From NCBI RefSeq assembly GCF_030160655.1, contig NZ_BSOT01000007.1, forward strand, positions 62,001-126,000: a DNA stretch of 64,000 bases, in the 5' to 3' direction. Shown here piece by piece: positions 10,701-19,409 of this stretch (the stretch's first letter is position 1; every line of letters starts with the position of its first letter). The notes under the pieces were generated by a model, which had not been told where the DNA came from, ran no database searches, and saw only the letters and a list, made by a program, of their open reading frames with translations. A program made the position numbers and the translations under genes. Origin of the DNA: Agaribacter marinus (GTDB lineage: Bacteria > Pseudomonadota > Gammaproteobacteria > Enterobacterales > Alteromonadaceae).

Positions 10701-13547
10701 GTGTCCACTGGTATTCTGAGTGGCACACCGACAAACGACGACGTTGGGATTACAAGTGATATTGTGATAAGTGTGTCAGATGGAGCGTCAAGCGATCGCC
10801 TACCGCCGTTTAACTTGGAGGTTGTGAATGTCAACGATGCACCGGTTGTGAGTGACATAGTTGTGAGTCTTAGCAAAGATGATTTGACGAATAGTCCCGC
10901 ATTTGAGACGTCAGCACTTGCGAGCGACGAAGACAATGACGCTCTTGAAATTCTTATTGTATCGCAGCCTTTGTATGGTATTGCGAGCGTGAATGGCTCA
11001 CTGATTAGCTATCAATCTACGCGTCAGTCAAATACCGCTACGGTCGATGAAGATAGCTTTACTTATAAAGCAAATGACGGAAACTTGGATTCAAACGTTG
11101 CTACTGTAAAGCTTACCTTTCTTTCTAGTAACAATCGGGCCCCAATAGCACAGGATGATCAACTGGTACTCCCTGCGAATGACGTAAATCGATATGTTTT
11201 AGATGTCATTTCGAATGATCGCGACCCTGATATAGGCGACACTATCGCTATCGTGAAGGCAAGTACGCAAATTGGTCTCGTATCTATTGTTGGTAATATG
11301 TTATCAATAGACATTCCAGAAGGGTTCGTTGGTGAGGTGGATCTTTTATATACTATTGCTGATAGTTTTGGTCTAGAAAATGATGCGTATGTTCGTCTGC
11401 GTATTTCAAACGATATGATCGATATGGGTCCAGTGTTGAAAGTGCCTGAAGACATCGTTGTGAATGCGTCAGGTCTTTTAACGCCAGTTGATTTCGGTAT
11501 TGCCACAGCTTTTGAACGACAGTCTGATTTGCAAATACCTATTAGCGTTGCTGGTGATACGGGTATTTTTGTACCAGGGAAACATTCAGTGGTTTGGCAG
11601 GCGACAGATAGTCAAGGAAACACGCTTTCACAACGTCAGGATATAACCGTATTGCCAATGATTTCATTCGGGCTTGACCAAATTGTCGAAGAGGGTGAAA
11701 TTGCGACAGTTGAGGTATTTTTAAACGGAGTTTCGCCTAGTTACCCAGTTATTGTTGAGTATGATGTGAGTGGCACTGCGAGCTCAGGTGATGATTTCAT
11801 TATGCCGTCAGGTGAAGTGCATATCGAAGAAGGGCTTTCTGCACAGATAGAAATTCAAACAGTAGATGACGTTTTAGTCGACGATCTTGAAAATATTGTG
11901 CTAACGCTGTCGGACAAGCACAATTTGGGCGAAAATAAGCAAGCCGTAATTACCGTCGTAGAGCGAGATGTTCCATATATTGTGAAATTATCGGCTATCC
12001 AATCTGGCGAGCTAAGAACCTTGGCCAGTCGAAATGATGGGCAGGTTATCGTCAAAGCATCATCACAACGCGCTACTTACAAAGAGAACCTTATCTATCA
12101 ATGGAACATTGAAGACATCCTTTCTAAAACGACGTCACAAAATTTTATCGAGTTTCTTCCACGTGACCTTACTGATGGTGTTTATCAAGTAAGTGTTAAT
12201 GTGTTTGATCATACTCAAATTCAGCCACTTGTTGCGCAAGATCGAATGTTCCTTAAAATAGCTGAAAACTTAGATGTGTTGTCGGATCAAGATAGTGATT
12301 TAGATGGCGAAATTGACCGTCGTGAAGGCTACGTAGACAATCATAGAAATGGCATTCCGAAATACTTAGACGCTCACAACCAATGTAATGTCATGAGTAC
12401 TAACATACAAAATAGCCAACGTTTTTTAATTGAAGGTAATATGGGTATTTGTATTGGTTTAGGCAAAACTGCATTGCAGAATAATCAATTTGTGCCTGAA
12501 GTAACGTCATTGCTAAAACCATCTGCGAGTTCTGGATATAAGCTTGTTGGCGGTATTTTTGATTGGGTTGCAACGGGTATTCCAACTAATATCGACACCT
12601 ATCAGATTGTTTTACCGCAACTTGTGCCTATACCGTCTGATGCTACATATAGAAAATACATAAATTCTGAATGGCTTGAATTTACCCAGAATGCGAACGA
12701 ATTTCTCTCAAGTGCTAAAGGTGAAGAAGGTGTTTGTCCGCCACCTGGTGATGATGACTATATTGAAGGTCTTATTCCTGGGTATTGGTGCGTACAACTA
12801 AATATCGCAGATGGTGGCCCTAACGATATGGATGGACAACGCGATGGCATACTTGTTGACCCCGGTGGTATAGCGGTGCGAGCGAGTGACAACATATTGC
12901 CGATTGCAATAGACGATATAGCAAGTATTCGGTTAAACGTGGCAGTAGATATTGATGTACTAGAAAATGATACTGATGCAAATAATGATGAGTTGAGGGT
13001 TCTGCGCGCGTCGTCCACATTCTCAATACTCGAAATCATCGAAGATAGAACAATTCGATATTTTCCAAAACTCGATTTTGTCGGCACTGATATTGTGAAA
13101 TACGTTATTAGTGACGGCAATGGCGGTATTTCTAACGCCGAAGTCGAAGTGACGGTTGCACCAAATCAGCATCCCCATGCAGTAAATGATCAATTGCAAG
13201 TAGATCAATCCCAATTTGAAATAGATGGTGGTGTAGACATTCAGGTGCTGTCGAATGACAGTGATCCCGATGGCGATAGATTGTCAGTGTTAAATGCGTC
13301 GGCTGATTTTGGTGACGTTTTTATTCGTAACAATACAAGCTTGTACTTTACGGCAATGAAAGGTTTTTCAGGTGAGGTAGAAATTCACTATACAGTCGGT
13401 GATGGCATGGGAGGCGAAGCCTCAGCGACGGTTTCAATCCTAATTGTAAAAAGCCGTCGCGGCGGCGCATATAGTATTTATTGGGGCGTCATTATGCTCA
13501 TTGCATTTTTATTGAGATTGCGCCCCAACCAAGCTAAACGACAATAA
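7719..13547 (+). CDS. Giant secreted cadherin / FG-GAP / Calx-beta surface protein with GlyGly-CTERM-like tail
   Basis: The 1942-residue protein starts with a signal peptide ending near SVFASAA (residue 24). Domains in order: cadherin-like about 25-125; thrombospondin type 3 calcium repeats about 237-320; seven FG-GAP/VCBS-type repeats about 348-668, each with a calcium loop such as DVDADGDMD and ending in WYEN; a cadherin-like domain 670-764; three dystroglycan-type cadherin repeats 765-1040; two tandem Ig/cadherin-like domains to 1230; an HYR-like domain; a Calx-beta domain about 1315-1414; two tandem cadherin-like domains 1724-1910. The tail has RRGG, a hydrophobic segment and basic residues, resembling GlyGly-CTERM rhombosortase substrates. 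The ATG at 7719 is chosen for its signal peptide. Adhesion or a structural role at the cell surface is inferred from the domain content. Confidence 0.85.
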   Translation: MKYLLFIKFILLSALGLYSVFASAAVPLFSDATPMVNVFENTVYVADIVATDADSNAITYSISGGDDQSLFSIDVNTGSLRFNSSQDFETPLDNDSNNDYLVEVTATNVDGFAIANVTASIVDDVTPPSFENSMPRIDSFDATSITFNLDLDESASVYSVALSMGSGAPSVAQLVAGLDRNNTPAINNNVLLSNTTFTGQLTISGLSTSLGSRYDVYLAAEDLEGNQQVSWVSFGLQDIDTDGDGTRDTAEIDADNDGVPDTNEGLDGTNSLSEFSFLDDDNDGVPNFFELMTPAQYVDVNGDPLDSDSDGTIDYIEAYPGKPDIPYFLNFNPTFTAVNITSSAIGAAGVFVADVDADGDMDVLSASAGDNTIAWYENTSLVFSQHVVANTMLGVRSIVARDFDGNLSIDMASARSAENQISWHKQEGDGSFTNVTFFGGANNAQDVFGADIDGNGHMDILSASEGNDLLRWHPNNGIETFGIISIDDVSDGARSIFAADIDSDGDIDIQAASAEDDTIAWYENDGIENFTKHVVTASADGARAVYAIDLDADNDVDLLSASFIDNKIAWYENNNLTFTEHTIDSNALGATHIDVIDVDGDGDLDVVAANYNEDSIVWYQNVDLSFSRRVIDSAALGILSVHYGDLDDDGDLDLLSASESDNAIDWYENTPTLNVNVLEGSTSALTIAANDHDGQDITYAITGGPDASDFGINATSGDISFNVVTDHSNPVDSDVDNIYELEVQAMSVDGSVFGELFITVDENVAPVISGSPDTSVSEDTQYSFTPTATDANSTSLTFSINNLPGWMTFDSTTGMLSGTPSNNDVGAYSNVIISVSDGVFTDSLASFTVTVENVNDSPGIIGSPDLTIDEDILYHFTPTALDIDSNDLSFSIVNKPSWANFSHDTGTLSGTPTNDDVGRFENIVISVSDGALSSQLESFTITVTNINDAPVISGMPPLSVEEDSPYTFVPNASDQDSFELTYSIDNMPSWALFDVSTGILSGTPTNDDVGITSDIVISVSDGASSDRLPPFNLEVVNVNDAPVVSDIVVSLSKDDLTNSPAFETSALASDEDNDALEILIVSQPLYGIASVNGSLISYQSTRQSNTATVDEDSFTYKANDGNLDSNVATVKLTFLSSNNRAPIAQDDQLVLPANDVNRYVLDVISNDRDPDIGDTIAIVKASTQIGLVSIVGNMLSIDIPEGFVGEVDLLYTIADSFGLENDAYVRLRISNDMIDMGPVLKVPEDIVVNASGLLTPVDFGIATAFERQSDLQIPISVAGDTGIFVPGKHSVVWQATDSQGNTLSQRQDITVLPMISFGLDQIVEEGEIATVEVFLNGVSPSYPVIVEYDVSGTASSGDDFIMPSGEVHIEEGLSAQIEIQTVDDVLVDDLENIVLTLSDKHNLGENKQAVITVVERDVPYIVKLSAIQSGELRTLASRNDGQVIVKASSQRATYKENLIYQWNIEDILSKTTSQNFIEFLPRDLTDGVYQVSVNVFDHTQIQPLVAQDRMFLKIAENLDVLSDQDSDLDGEIDRREGYVDNHRNGIPKYLDAHNQCNVMSTNIQNSQRFLIEGNMGICIGLGKTALQNNQFVPEVTSLLKPSASSGYKLVGGIFDWVATGIPTNIDTYQIVLPQLVPIPSDATYRKYINSEWLEFTQNANEFLSSAKGEEGVCPPPGDDDYIEGLIPGYWCVQLNIADGGPNDMDGQRDGILVDPGGIAVRASDNILPIAIDDIASIRLNVAVDIDVLENDTDANNDELRVLRASSTFSILEIIEDRTIRYFPKLDFVGTDIVKYVISDGNGGISNAEVEVTVAPNQHPHAVNDQLQVDQSQFEIDGGVDIQVLSNDSDPDGDRLSVLNASADFGDVFIRNNTSLYFTAMKGFSGEVEIHYTVGDGMGGEASATVSILIVKSRRGGAYSIYWGVIMLIAFLLRLRPNQAKRQ

Positions 13548-13571
13548 GTTGGTTTTTAGGTCTTAGTACTT

Positions 13572-14852
13572 TTAGTCGACTAACGCTTGATAAACAACAT
13601 TCCTAAAATCGTCATGATATGGGTGAAAACCCATAGGTAAAAATTGTGTCATGCTGATCATTATCATATTTTCATGAGGATCAATACGGAAATACGTTGA
13701 GGCTGCACCACCCCAGCCATAGTTGCCCGTTGAGCTCATAAAGCTTACTGCATTTTCATCAACAGTCACCGACATAGCAAGGCCGTAGCCTTCACCATTA
13801 GCGCCGGGCGCAAAAGGAATTAAATTATCCGGCAAATGATTTGAGCTGAGATATTGCACTGTTTTACGGCCCAGAATTCTTGCACCATTTAGCTCGCCAC
13901 CATTGAGTAACATCTGCGTAAATTTGAAATAATCGCCAATGGTTGATGTTAGTCCGCCGCCGCCATTATGCACAACAGGATCACTAGCAAAGTCGCCTAA
14001 CATCGGGTTTGCGTTAACAACCGTTTGTCCCTTGTCTCCAGGCCCATATATCTGCGCTAAACGACTTTGTTTTTCTGCGGCGACATAAAAACTCGTGTCG
14101 CTCATATTAAGTGGCGTGAAAATAGCTTCTTGCATGTACTCGCCTAACTTTTTCCCTGTTAAACGTTCAACTAAGAAACCAATAATGTCGGTGTTAACGC
14201 CATAATGCCATTTTGCTCCTGGCTGATGAACTAAGGGTAAGGTTGACAGTTTTTCTAAAGCGGCTGCAGAGCTCGCATTATTTAATTCAGCAAATGCTGC
14301 TTGATATAATTTGTCCACTGGACTTTGAGAGAAACCATAGGAAAACCCTGCAGTATGCAGAAATAGTTGCTTCACGGTGACTGATGACTTTGCGTCTTCT
14401 AATACCATGTCATCACCTTCACCACTGACATATACCTTAAGGTTTTTTAACTCTGGTAGGTGTTTTTCGATAGGATCGTTCATATGAAACAACCCTTGTT
14501 CCCACAGTGTAAGTGCCGCTACTGCAGTAATCGGTTTTGTCATAGAGTAAATCCGAAAAATGGTATCTTCTGACATCGGAGTCTGTGCTTCTCTATCTCT
14601 CATTCCGTTGGCGGATAGGTGCACAATTTCGCCATTTCGAGCAACTAAACTTAAGGTGCCTGCCAATTTGTCGGAGGTGATGTAGCGTTGCATCATATCG
14701 TCAATACGAGCCAAACGCTTTTTTGAAAACCCCTGTACTATTTGTGAATCGTTTGTTTTTTCAGATGTCGCTATTGTTTGTAATGGGGCTGCTTGGCATG
14801 CACCGATAACAAGCAAGCTACTGAGTAAAAGTGTCTTTGTCGTTAGTTTCAT
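13572..14852 (-). CDS. Serine hydrolase, class C beta-lactamase family, lipoprotein
   Basis: The 426-residue protein has a lipoprotein signal with lipobox IGAC at residues 16-19, so it should be membrane-anchored in the envelope. Class C beta-lactamase/DD-peptidase motifs are present: the SxxK nucleophile motif SMTK near residue 103, YGVN (YxN) near residue 217 and a C-terminal HNGGGGL. The family includes esterases, D-aminopeptidases and transesterases as well as beta-lactamases, and this branch is usually annotated simply as serine hydrolase. True beta-lactamase activity is unlikely but cannot be excluded. It converges on the giant cadherin gene with only 24 bp between the stops. Confidence 0.88.
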   Translation of the reverse strand: MKLTTKTLLLSSLLVIGACQAAPLQTIATSEKTNDSQIVQGFSKKRLARIDDMMQRYITSDKLAGTLSLVARNGEIVHLSANGMRDREAQTPMSEDTIFRIYSMTKPITAVAALTLWEQGLFHMNDPIEKHLPELKNLKVYVSGEGDDMVLEDAKSSVTVKQLFLHTAGFSYGFSQSPVDKLYQAAFAELNNASSAAALEKLSTLPLVHQPGAKWHYGVNTDIIGFLVERLTGKKLGEYMQEAIFTPLNMSDTSFYVAAEKQSRLAQIYGPGDKGQTVVNANPMLGDFASDPVVHNGGGGLTSTIGDYFKFTQMLLNGGELNGARILGRKTVQYLSSNHLPDNLIPFAPGANGEGYGLAMSVTVDENAVSFMSSTGNYGWGGAASTYFRIDPHENMIMISMTQFLPMGFHPYHDDFRNVVYQALVD

Positions 14853-15086
14853 ATTCGTCTTTTTTTAGTATGTGGCGTTCTAATGTGAATTTAGTGTTAA
14901 TTAGTCTAGGCGAATTAAAGCATATAAACAAAGAACAATTTATGACAAATAAAAAATGAGAAATAGATTACCTAAACTACGTAGATAGGTGCGAGGCACC
15001 TTGGCGTGACTACTCTTTACCTAACTAGCACCGTCTTTTTTCTCCCGCCTGTTTATTTGCCATAGCCCAGTGAGCATCAATAAAGG

Positions 15087-15695
15087 TTAATCAGCTAGCG
15101 CTGGACATTCCTTTATATCAGTACTTGTATCTAGTTGCAGTATTCGTCCTTTATCATCCATATTCATCGCCATCATGTCACCTATATGCGGTTGGATGTG
15201 CAAGGTGGGAGAAGTTTGTATGTTCTTTAAAAGCGCCTTAGTAATTTGGATAACTTCATCATTGCAAGTGAATAATTTAATGCCATCTTCATTATCTTCA
15301 ATTACTCGCGCAATCTTTTGATCATCAAAACTACGAAGTTCTAACGTATTGATGTATTCGTTAAACGCATTGTCATATTTAACTCTGTGGGCGCCAGCGA
15401 TGGTAGTTGTTGCTTCGCTAGCTAAGCTATGTATTTCAATATCAACGTAATTGATGGTGCTTCTTTCGTGCTGAAAGAATTGGATACCAAAGACGATTGC
15501 AGCCACGGCACAAGTAGCCAAAACTGCGCTGTATTTAAAAAAGCTACCAATAGCATGATGCCAAGGTTGCGCCGTCGTATTATTAAACAAATTTTGCTGC
15601 AAACTCTCGGGCACTTTGCACTGTTGTTTTCTGTTTTTATACAATTTAGAAAACTTGTCCTCGTAATGTTCATTGTTTTGTTTATTCACCGACAT
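15087..15695 (-). CDS. Putative membrane anti-sigma factor / hypothetical protein
   Basis: The 202-residue protein has a single transmembrane segment near residues 50-72 (SAVLATCAVAAIVFG) between a basic N-terminal cytoplasmic part and a periplasmic C-terminal part. The start at 15695 is preferred because GGAGGG lies just upstream, and it overlaps the end of the sigma factor gene by 14 bases, implying translational coupling. I recognise no domain. The position directly after a sigma factor, together with the topology, suggests an anti-sigma factor. The usual zinc-binding HxxxCxxC anti-sigma motif is not seen, so this is inference. Confidence 0.6.
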   Translation of the reverse strand: MSVNKQNNEHYEDKFSKLYKNRKQQCKVPESLQQNLFNNTTAQPWHHAIGSFFKYSAVLATCAVAAIVFGIQFFQHERSTINYVDIEIHSLASEATTTIAGAHRVKYDNAFNEYINTLELRSFDDQKIARVIEDNEDGIKLFTCNDEVIQITKALLKNIQTSPTLHIQPHIGDMMAMNMDDKGRILQLDTSTDIKECPALAD

Positions 15696-16296
15696 GATAT
15701 CCCTCCAGTAAATGTTGTAGCCTTTGCTTTGCATAGCGCAGTCGAGTCTTGATTGTTTCTGGCGGGGTATTAGTAATGCTTGAAATATCGTTAACAGTAA
15801 ACCCTTCTTGTTGTAAACAGAATGCTTCGCGTTGATAAAATGGTAATTGCGTTAGCGCATCATTAAATTCATCAGCAATACATTTATTGTCTAAGTCAGA
15901 TGCGTGAACGGGAGGATGCTTTTCCCCATAAATAGGGCCATCATTGTTTATTTCTGTATTATTGACTGTTGTTAGGTCAGATAGTTTATTAGAGCGTTTA
16001 TATTCGTCAAAGATGCTATTTCTGACAGATGAAAACATGTAAGCTTTGAAGTTTTTTTGCTGTTTAAATTTTTCAGGGTGTTCGAGTAACTTTAACCAAA
16101 GCTTATGCGATAAATCTTGAGCAGTTGCATAATCAGTGAGTGTCAGCGCAAAATGAAAAATATCATCTGCATACTTTTTATAAAGGTGCTCAACGATTTT
16201 CTCGTGTCTCGTAACACTTGCTTTTTCATTAGTATTTCTTGAGTCAGAAGCGCCTGTGAATACATTATCGAGTTGTTTTAACAGAATTGATAACAC
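15682..16296 (-). CDS. RNA polymerase sigma factor, ECF-type (sigma-70 family)
   Basis: The 204-residue protein contains sigma region 2 (about residues 35-100, with YMFSSVRNSIFDEYKRS) and region 4 (about 140-190, with LPFYQREAFCLQQEGFTV and ETIKTRLRYAKQRLQ). Regions 1 and 3 are absent, as in ECF sigma factors. The GTG start at 16296 is preceded by an ideal AAGGAGG ribosome site. It sits between a TonB-like gene and the putative membrane anti-sigma gene on the same strand. Target promoters cannot be inferred, though the neighbouring TonB hints at an envelope or nutrient-uptake response. Confidence 0.85.
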   Translation of the reverse strand: MLSILLKQLDNVFTGASDSRNTNEKASVTRHEKIVEHLYKKYADDIFHFALTLTDYATAQDLSHKLWLKLLEHPEKFKQQKNFKAYMFSSVRNSIFDEYKRSNKLSDLTTVNNTEINNDGPIYGEKHPPVHASDLDNKCIADEFNDALTQLPFYQREAFCLQQEGFTVNDISSITNTPPETIKTRLRYAKQRLQHLLEGYHVGE

Positions 16297-16358
16297 AATA
16301 CCTCCTTAACGTCCCTTGTAAACCTTTGCACTATTGCACACGTTCTCAATAAATATTG

Positions 16359-17003
16359 CTAATTTGATAGATTAAACTCTAACTTTACTTGTAAGCCACT
16401 TACAGGCGTGGGCTTACCTGCGTTCATCTGAGGTTGATACTTCCATTTTAGTAGTGCTCGTCTAGCTGCGCGTTCAAATATGCCTTTTGGTTCTGCATTT
16501 ACAATTTTAATATCTTCGACATTGCCGGTGGCAGTGATATTGAATGACATTACCACAAAGCCTTCAATGCCGTCACGTGCTGCATTTACCGGGTATGTTG
16601 GATTAGCACGAACCAGAGGCCTCAAATCTGTAGCGCCAAGGCCTAGTGTAGGTTTTGTATTTGTATTAATGCGTGGTTTTTTCATTGTCCAATTGGGTGT
16701 GCCAATTGTCGGTTTAACTTTTTCAATGTGTGCCACAGGTGCTTTGGGTGGTTGTGTTAATTTGGGTAGCGGGACAAGCGTTTGCTTTATAATCGTTTTT
16801 TCGGGCGGCGCTTCATAACGAGAATTTACAAATAATGGCGGTGGTGGTGGAGGCGTGTTCACCCCTGTATTTTCGGTCAATTTCTGCATGGCAACAAATA
16901 GTGAGAATGTCACACCAAGCGCAAGCACAGTCTGAACGCTAGTCGATAGTATTTTTTGTAATGTTGAAACATGCGCGTAAGGTAATGTTAATGAATTTGT
17001 CAT
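16359..17003 (-). CDS. Energy transducer TonB-like protein
   Basis: The 214-residue protein has one N-terminal membrane anchor (about residues 17-40), a proline-rich periplasmic spacer (PPPPPP near 50, then many Pro/Lys) and a C-terminal TonB domain from about residue 125. Domain hallmarks are PTYPVNAARDGIEGFVVM, ERAARRALLKWKY and the GLQVKLEF ending. TonB couples the proton motive force, through ExbB/ExbD, to outer membrane receptors. An AAGGAT ribosome site precedes the start. No exbB, exbD or TonB-dependent receptor adjoins it, so it must use partners elsewhere. It is followed by the sigma factor gene after 62 bp. Confidence 0.87.
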   Translation of the reverse strand: MTNSLTLPYAHVSTLQKILSTSVQTVLALGVTFSLFVAMQKLTENTGVNTPPPPPPLFVNSRYEAPPEKTIIKQTLVPLPKLTQPPKAPVAHIEKVKPTIGTPNWTMKKPRINTNTKPTLGLGATDLRPLVRANPTYPVNAARDGIEGFVVMSFNITATGNVEDIKIVNAEPKGIFERAARRALLKWKYQPQMNAGKPTPVSGLQVKLEFNLSN

Positions 17004-17150
17004 CGCTGAATCCTTATTTTTTGTAGACTATTTATTGTTCATTCATGGATAAGACGATTCAAAATGGTTAAAGGGGTGAATGATTTCAAAGTTTTTTTTG
17101 CATGAGTGACATTTAACGCCCTTCTATTAACGGTAGGTCTGTTTTAAGCC

Positions 17151-17178
17151 TTGCATTTGTAGCTTATCTGCGTATAAT
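17151..17178 (+). promoter_or_regulatory. Promoter of the rpsP-rimM-trmD-rplS operon
   Basis: A -35 TTGCAT at 17151-17156 and a perfect -10 TATAAT at 17173-17178 are separated by 16 bp. The GC-rich stretch TCGCGCACC follows the -10, a discriminator typical of growth-rate and ppGpp-controlled ribosomal promoters. Confidence 0.75.
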
Positions 17179-17250
17179 TCGCGCACCTTTTTGTCAGTGG
17201 TTGGCAATCAGGTTTGTTAACGGTAACGCGACAACGAGTTTGAGGCATAT

Positions 17251-17499
17251 ATGGTTACTATTCGTTTACAGCGTGGTGGTGCAAAAAAGCGCCCATTTTA
17301 TCAAGTAGTTGTGGCTGACAGCCGCCGTGCACGCAACGGCAAGTTCATCGAGAACATCGGTTTCTTTAACCCAACAGCACAAGGCCAAGCAGAAAGACTA
17401 CGTCTTGATCTTGAGCGTATTGAGTACTGGGTTGGTAAAGGTGCTGGATTGTCAGACCGCGTATCACGCTTGGTAAAGGATGCACAAGCAGCAGCTTAA
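17251..17499 (+). CDS. rpsP: 30S ribosomal protein S16
   Basis: The 82-residue protein is S16, an assembly protein of the 30S body that binds 16S rRNA. It begins [18 protein letters not shown] and contains [17 protein letters not shown], both diagnostic. Length is as expected. It opens the classic rpsP-rimM-trmD-rplS operon, and a purine-rich GAGG ribosome site precedes the ATG. The strong promoter at 17151-17178 shows that the operon is expressed independently of ffh, from which it is separated by accessory genes. Confidence 0.97.
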   Translation: MVTIRLQRGGAKKRPFYQVVVADSRRARNGKFIENIGFFNPTAQGQAERLRLDLERIEYWVGKGAGLSDRVSRLVKDAQAAA

Positions 17500-17524
17500 T
17501 TCGCTGTTGCTAAATGGAGTAAAG

Positions 17525-18043
17525 ATGAGTTCTGCGTCTGACAAATTAATTGTTGGCAAAATTGGGGCACCAAACGGTGTACTCGGTTGGGTCAAAATTA
17601 ACAGCTTTACCCAGCATCAAGAAGATATATTTGATTATGTTCCATGGTTTTTGGGAGATGATCGACAAATAAAGGTTGACCAATGGCGTACTCACGGCAA
17701 GGCCCTTGTGGCTAAGTTAGCGGGTATTAATAGCCGAGATGATGCTGAGCTTATTAAGAATTTAGACATAAGCGTTGAAGAATCTCAGTTACCAGCATTA
17801 GACGATGGCTTTTATTGGAAAGATTTAATTGGCATGCAAGTCGTTACTTCAAAAGGGTACGATTTGGGCGTTATCAAACAAATGTTTGAAACAGGTGCCA
17901 ATGATGTAATGACAATAAAAGCAAACGATAATGACGCCTTTGGGCAAACGGAACGTTTACTTCCTTTTTTATACGACGACGTTGTATTAGAAGTGGATAA
18001 AAACGCCAACACTATTACAGTGGATTGGGACCCTGGGTTTTAA
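17525..18043 (+). CDS. rimM: Ribosome maturation factor RimM
   Basis: The 172-residue protein is RimM, which helps process and assemble the head of the 30S subunit and binds S19. The N-terminal beta-barrel ([17 protein letters not shown]) and the C-terminal PRC-barrel ([13 protein letters not shown], then [13 protein letters not shown]) are evident. The start at 17525 follows GGAG with good spacing; an in-frame upstream codon at 17480 would overlap rpsP and is rejected. The stop codon overlaps the trmD start by one base in TAATG, which indicates translational coupling. Confidence 0.96.
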   Translation: MSSASDKLIVGKIGAPNGVLGWVKINSFTQHQEDIFDYVPWFLGDDRQIKVDQWRTHGKALVAKLAGINSRDDAELIKNLDISVEESQLPALDDGFYWKDLIGMQVVTSKGYDLGVIKQMFETGANDVMTIKANDNDAFGQTERLLPFLYDDVVLEVDKNANTITVDWDPGF

Positions 18044-18786
18044 TGGCGGCAGTGCAGCGATTTTGTATTGTTACATTATTTCCAGAGTTATTTACGCCAT
18101 TTATAGAGCAAGGTGTATTTGGCAGGGCGGTAAAAAAAGGATTAATTGAAGTTCATTTAATTAATCCGCGTGAGTTCGCTCACGACAAACACCGAACTGT
18201 TGATGACCGGCCTTATGGTGGTGGTCCTGGCATGTTAATGATGGTGCAGCCTTTAGCAGACGCTATTGCCAAGGCTAAATTGCTTTTGGCAGACAACAGT
18301 AAAGTGATTTACTTGTCCCCACAAGGGACGCAACTTAGCTTTAATGGCGTTCAGCAATTAAGTGAGTATTCAGATATGGTGCTCATTGCCGGACGTTACG
18401 AAGGTATAGATGAGCGAGTAATCGCCACCTTAGTCGATGAAGAATGGTCTATTGGTGATTACGTGTTAAGCGGCGGTGAGTTACCCGCAATGGTGTTAAT
18501 GGACGCAGTTGCTAGATTAGCGCCAGGGGTATTAGGGCATAAAGACTCTGCCAGTGAGGATTCATTTTCACAGGGTTTGTTGGATTGCCCTCATTATACT
18601 CGACCCGAAACGTTTAATGATTTGTCTGTGCCTAAGGTGTTGTTAAGTGGTGATCACGAGAAAATTAGACAGTGGCGACTTGAAGCATCGCTTATTAGAA
18701 CGCTTCAACGTCGACCAGATTTGTTAAATGACCTAGCTCTGACTGAGGAGCAACAGGCGCTGTTAAAAAAGATTCAACAGTCCTGA
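18043..18786 (+). CDS. trmD: tRNA (guanine-N1)-methyltransferase TrmD
   Basis: The 247-residue SPOUT methyltransferase makes m1G37 in tRNAs, which prevents frameshifting. Visible motifs include [11 protein letters not shown] at the N-terminus, [14 protein letters not shown] near residue 55 and the trefoil-knot AdoMet site [12 protein letters not shown] with [15 protein letters not shown] (about residues 113-145). The ATG at 18043 overlaps the rimM stop. Length matches E. coli TrmD (255). It is the third gene of the operon. Confidence 0.97.
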   Translation: MAAVQRFCIVTLFPELFTPFIEQGVFGRAVKKGLIEVHLINPREFAHDKHRTVDDRPYGGGPGMLMMVQPLADAIAKAKLLLADNSKVIYLSPQGTQLSFNGVQQLSEYSDMVLIAGRYEGIDERVIATLVDEEWSIGDYVLSGGELPAMVLMDAVARLAPGVLGHKDSASEDSFSQGLLDCPHYTRPETFNDLSVPKVLLSGDHEKIRQWRLEASLIRTLQRRPDLLNDLALTEEQQALLKKIQQS

Positions 18787-18825
18787 TGCGGCTAGATGGC
18801 AGTTATACTAGGATGAGAGGATTAG

Positions 18826-19185
18826 ATGAGTAAAGTCAATCAAGATATCATCAAGAAGATTGAACAAGCACAACTAAAAACTGATTTACCAGAATTTGGC
18901 CCTGGTGACACAGTTGTTGTGCGAGTTAAAGTTAAAGAAGGTGACAAAGAGCGTCTACAGGCGTACGAAGGTGTTGTCATTGCTAAACGCAACCGCGGTT
19001 TACATTCTGCTTTTACTGTTCGTAAAATTTCAAGCGGTGAAGGTGTAGAGCGTGTGTTCCAAACTCACAGCCCAGCGGTCGATTCAATTGAAGTGAAGCG
19101 TCGCGGTGCAGTTCGTAGAGCGAAACTATACTATCTACGTGAACGTTCAGGTAAATCTGCACGTATCAAAGAAAAACTTAACTAA
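18826..19185 (+). CDS. rplS: 50S ribosomal protein L19
   Basis: The 119-residue protein is L19, which sits at the 30S-50S interface. Diagnostic stretches are [40 protein letters not shown] and [28 protein letters not shown] ribosome site precedes the ATG. A strong intrinsic terminator follows 28 bp after the stop, closing the operon. Confidence 0.97.
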   Translation: MSKVNQDIIKKIEQAQLKTDLPEFGPGDTVVVRVKVKEGDKERLQAYEGVVIAKRNRGLHSAFTVRKISSGEGVERVFQTHSPAVDSIEVKRRGAVRRAKLYYLRERSGKSARIKEKLN

Positions 19186-19212
19186 AATTAATTCCGCTTT
19201 ATCGTTAACAAT

Positions 19213-19239
19213 AAAAACCCGCCGTTTGGCGGGTTTTTT
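19213..19239 (+). terminator. Rho-independent terminator of the rpsP operon
   Basis: The stem ACCCGCC/GGCGGGT with a short GTTT-type loop is followed by a run of six T residues, directly after rplS. The A-run on the 5' side would also allow termination on the other strand. Confidence 0.92.
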
Positions 19240-19409
19240 AATGTTCGAAGTGTTCTACTCTAGTTATGTGTCCAGTCTCGGTCCCATGATACCCGTCAAG
19301 TAAATATGTTTACTACTCTTATGCACCAGCTATCTTGCAATATTTTTCACTTCTCGCATAATGATGAAAAACGCCATGCGTTAAAATAATAACAATAATG
19401 GAGAGCATC

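Noticed and set aside
8396-13214. Several minus-strand frames of 60-120 codons under the giant cadherin gene
   Set aside because: They are out-of-frame shadows of repeated Asp/Gly/Ser-rich coding DNA with no ribosome sites or family features.
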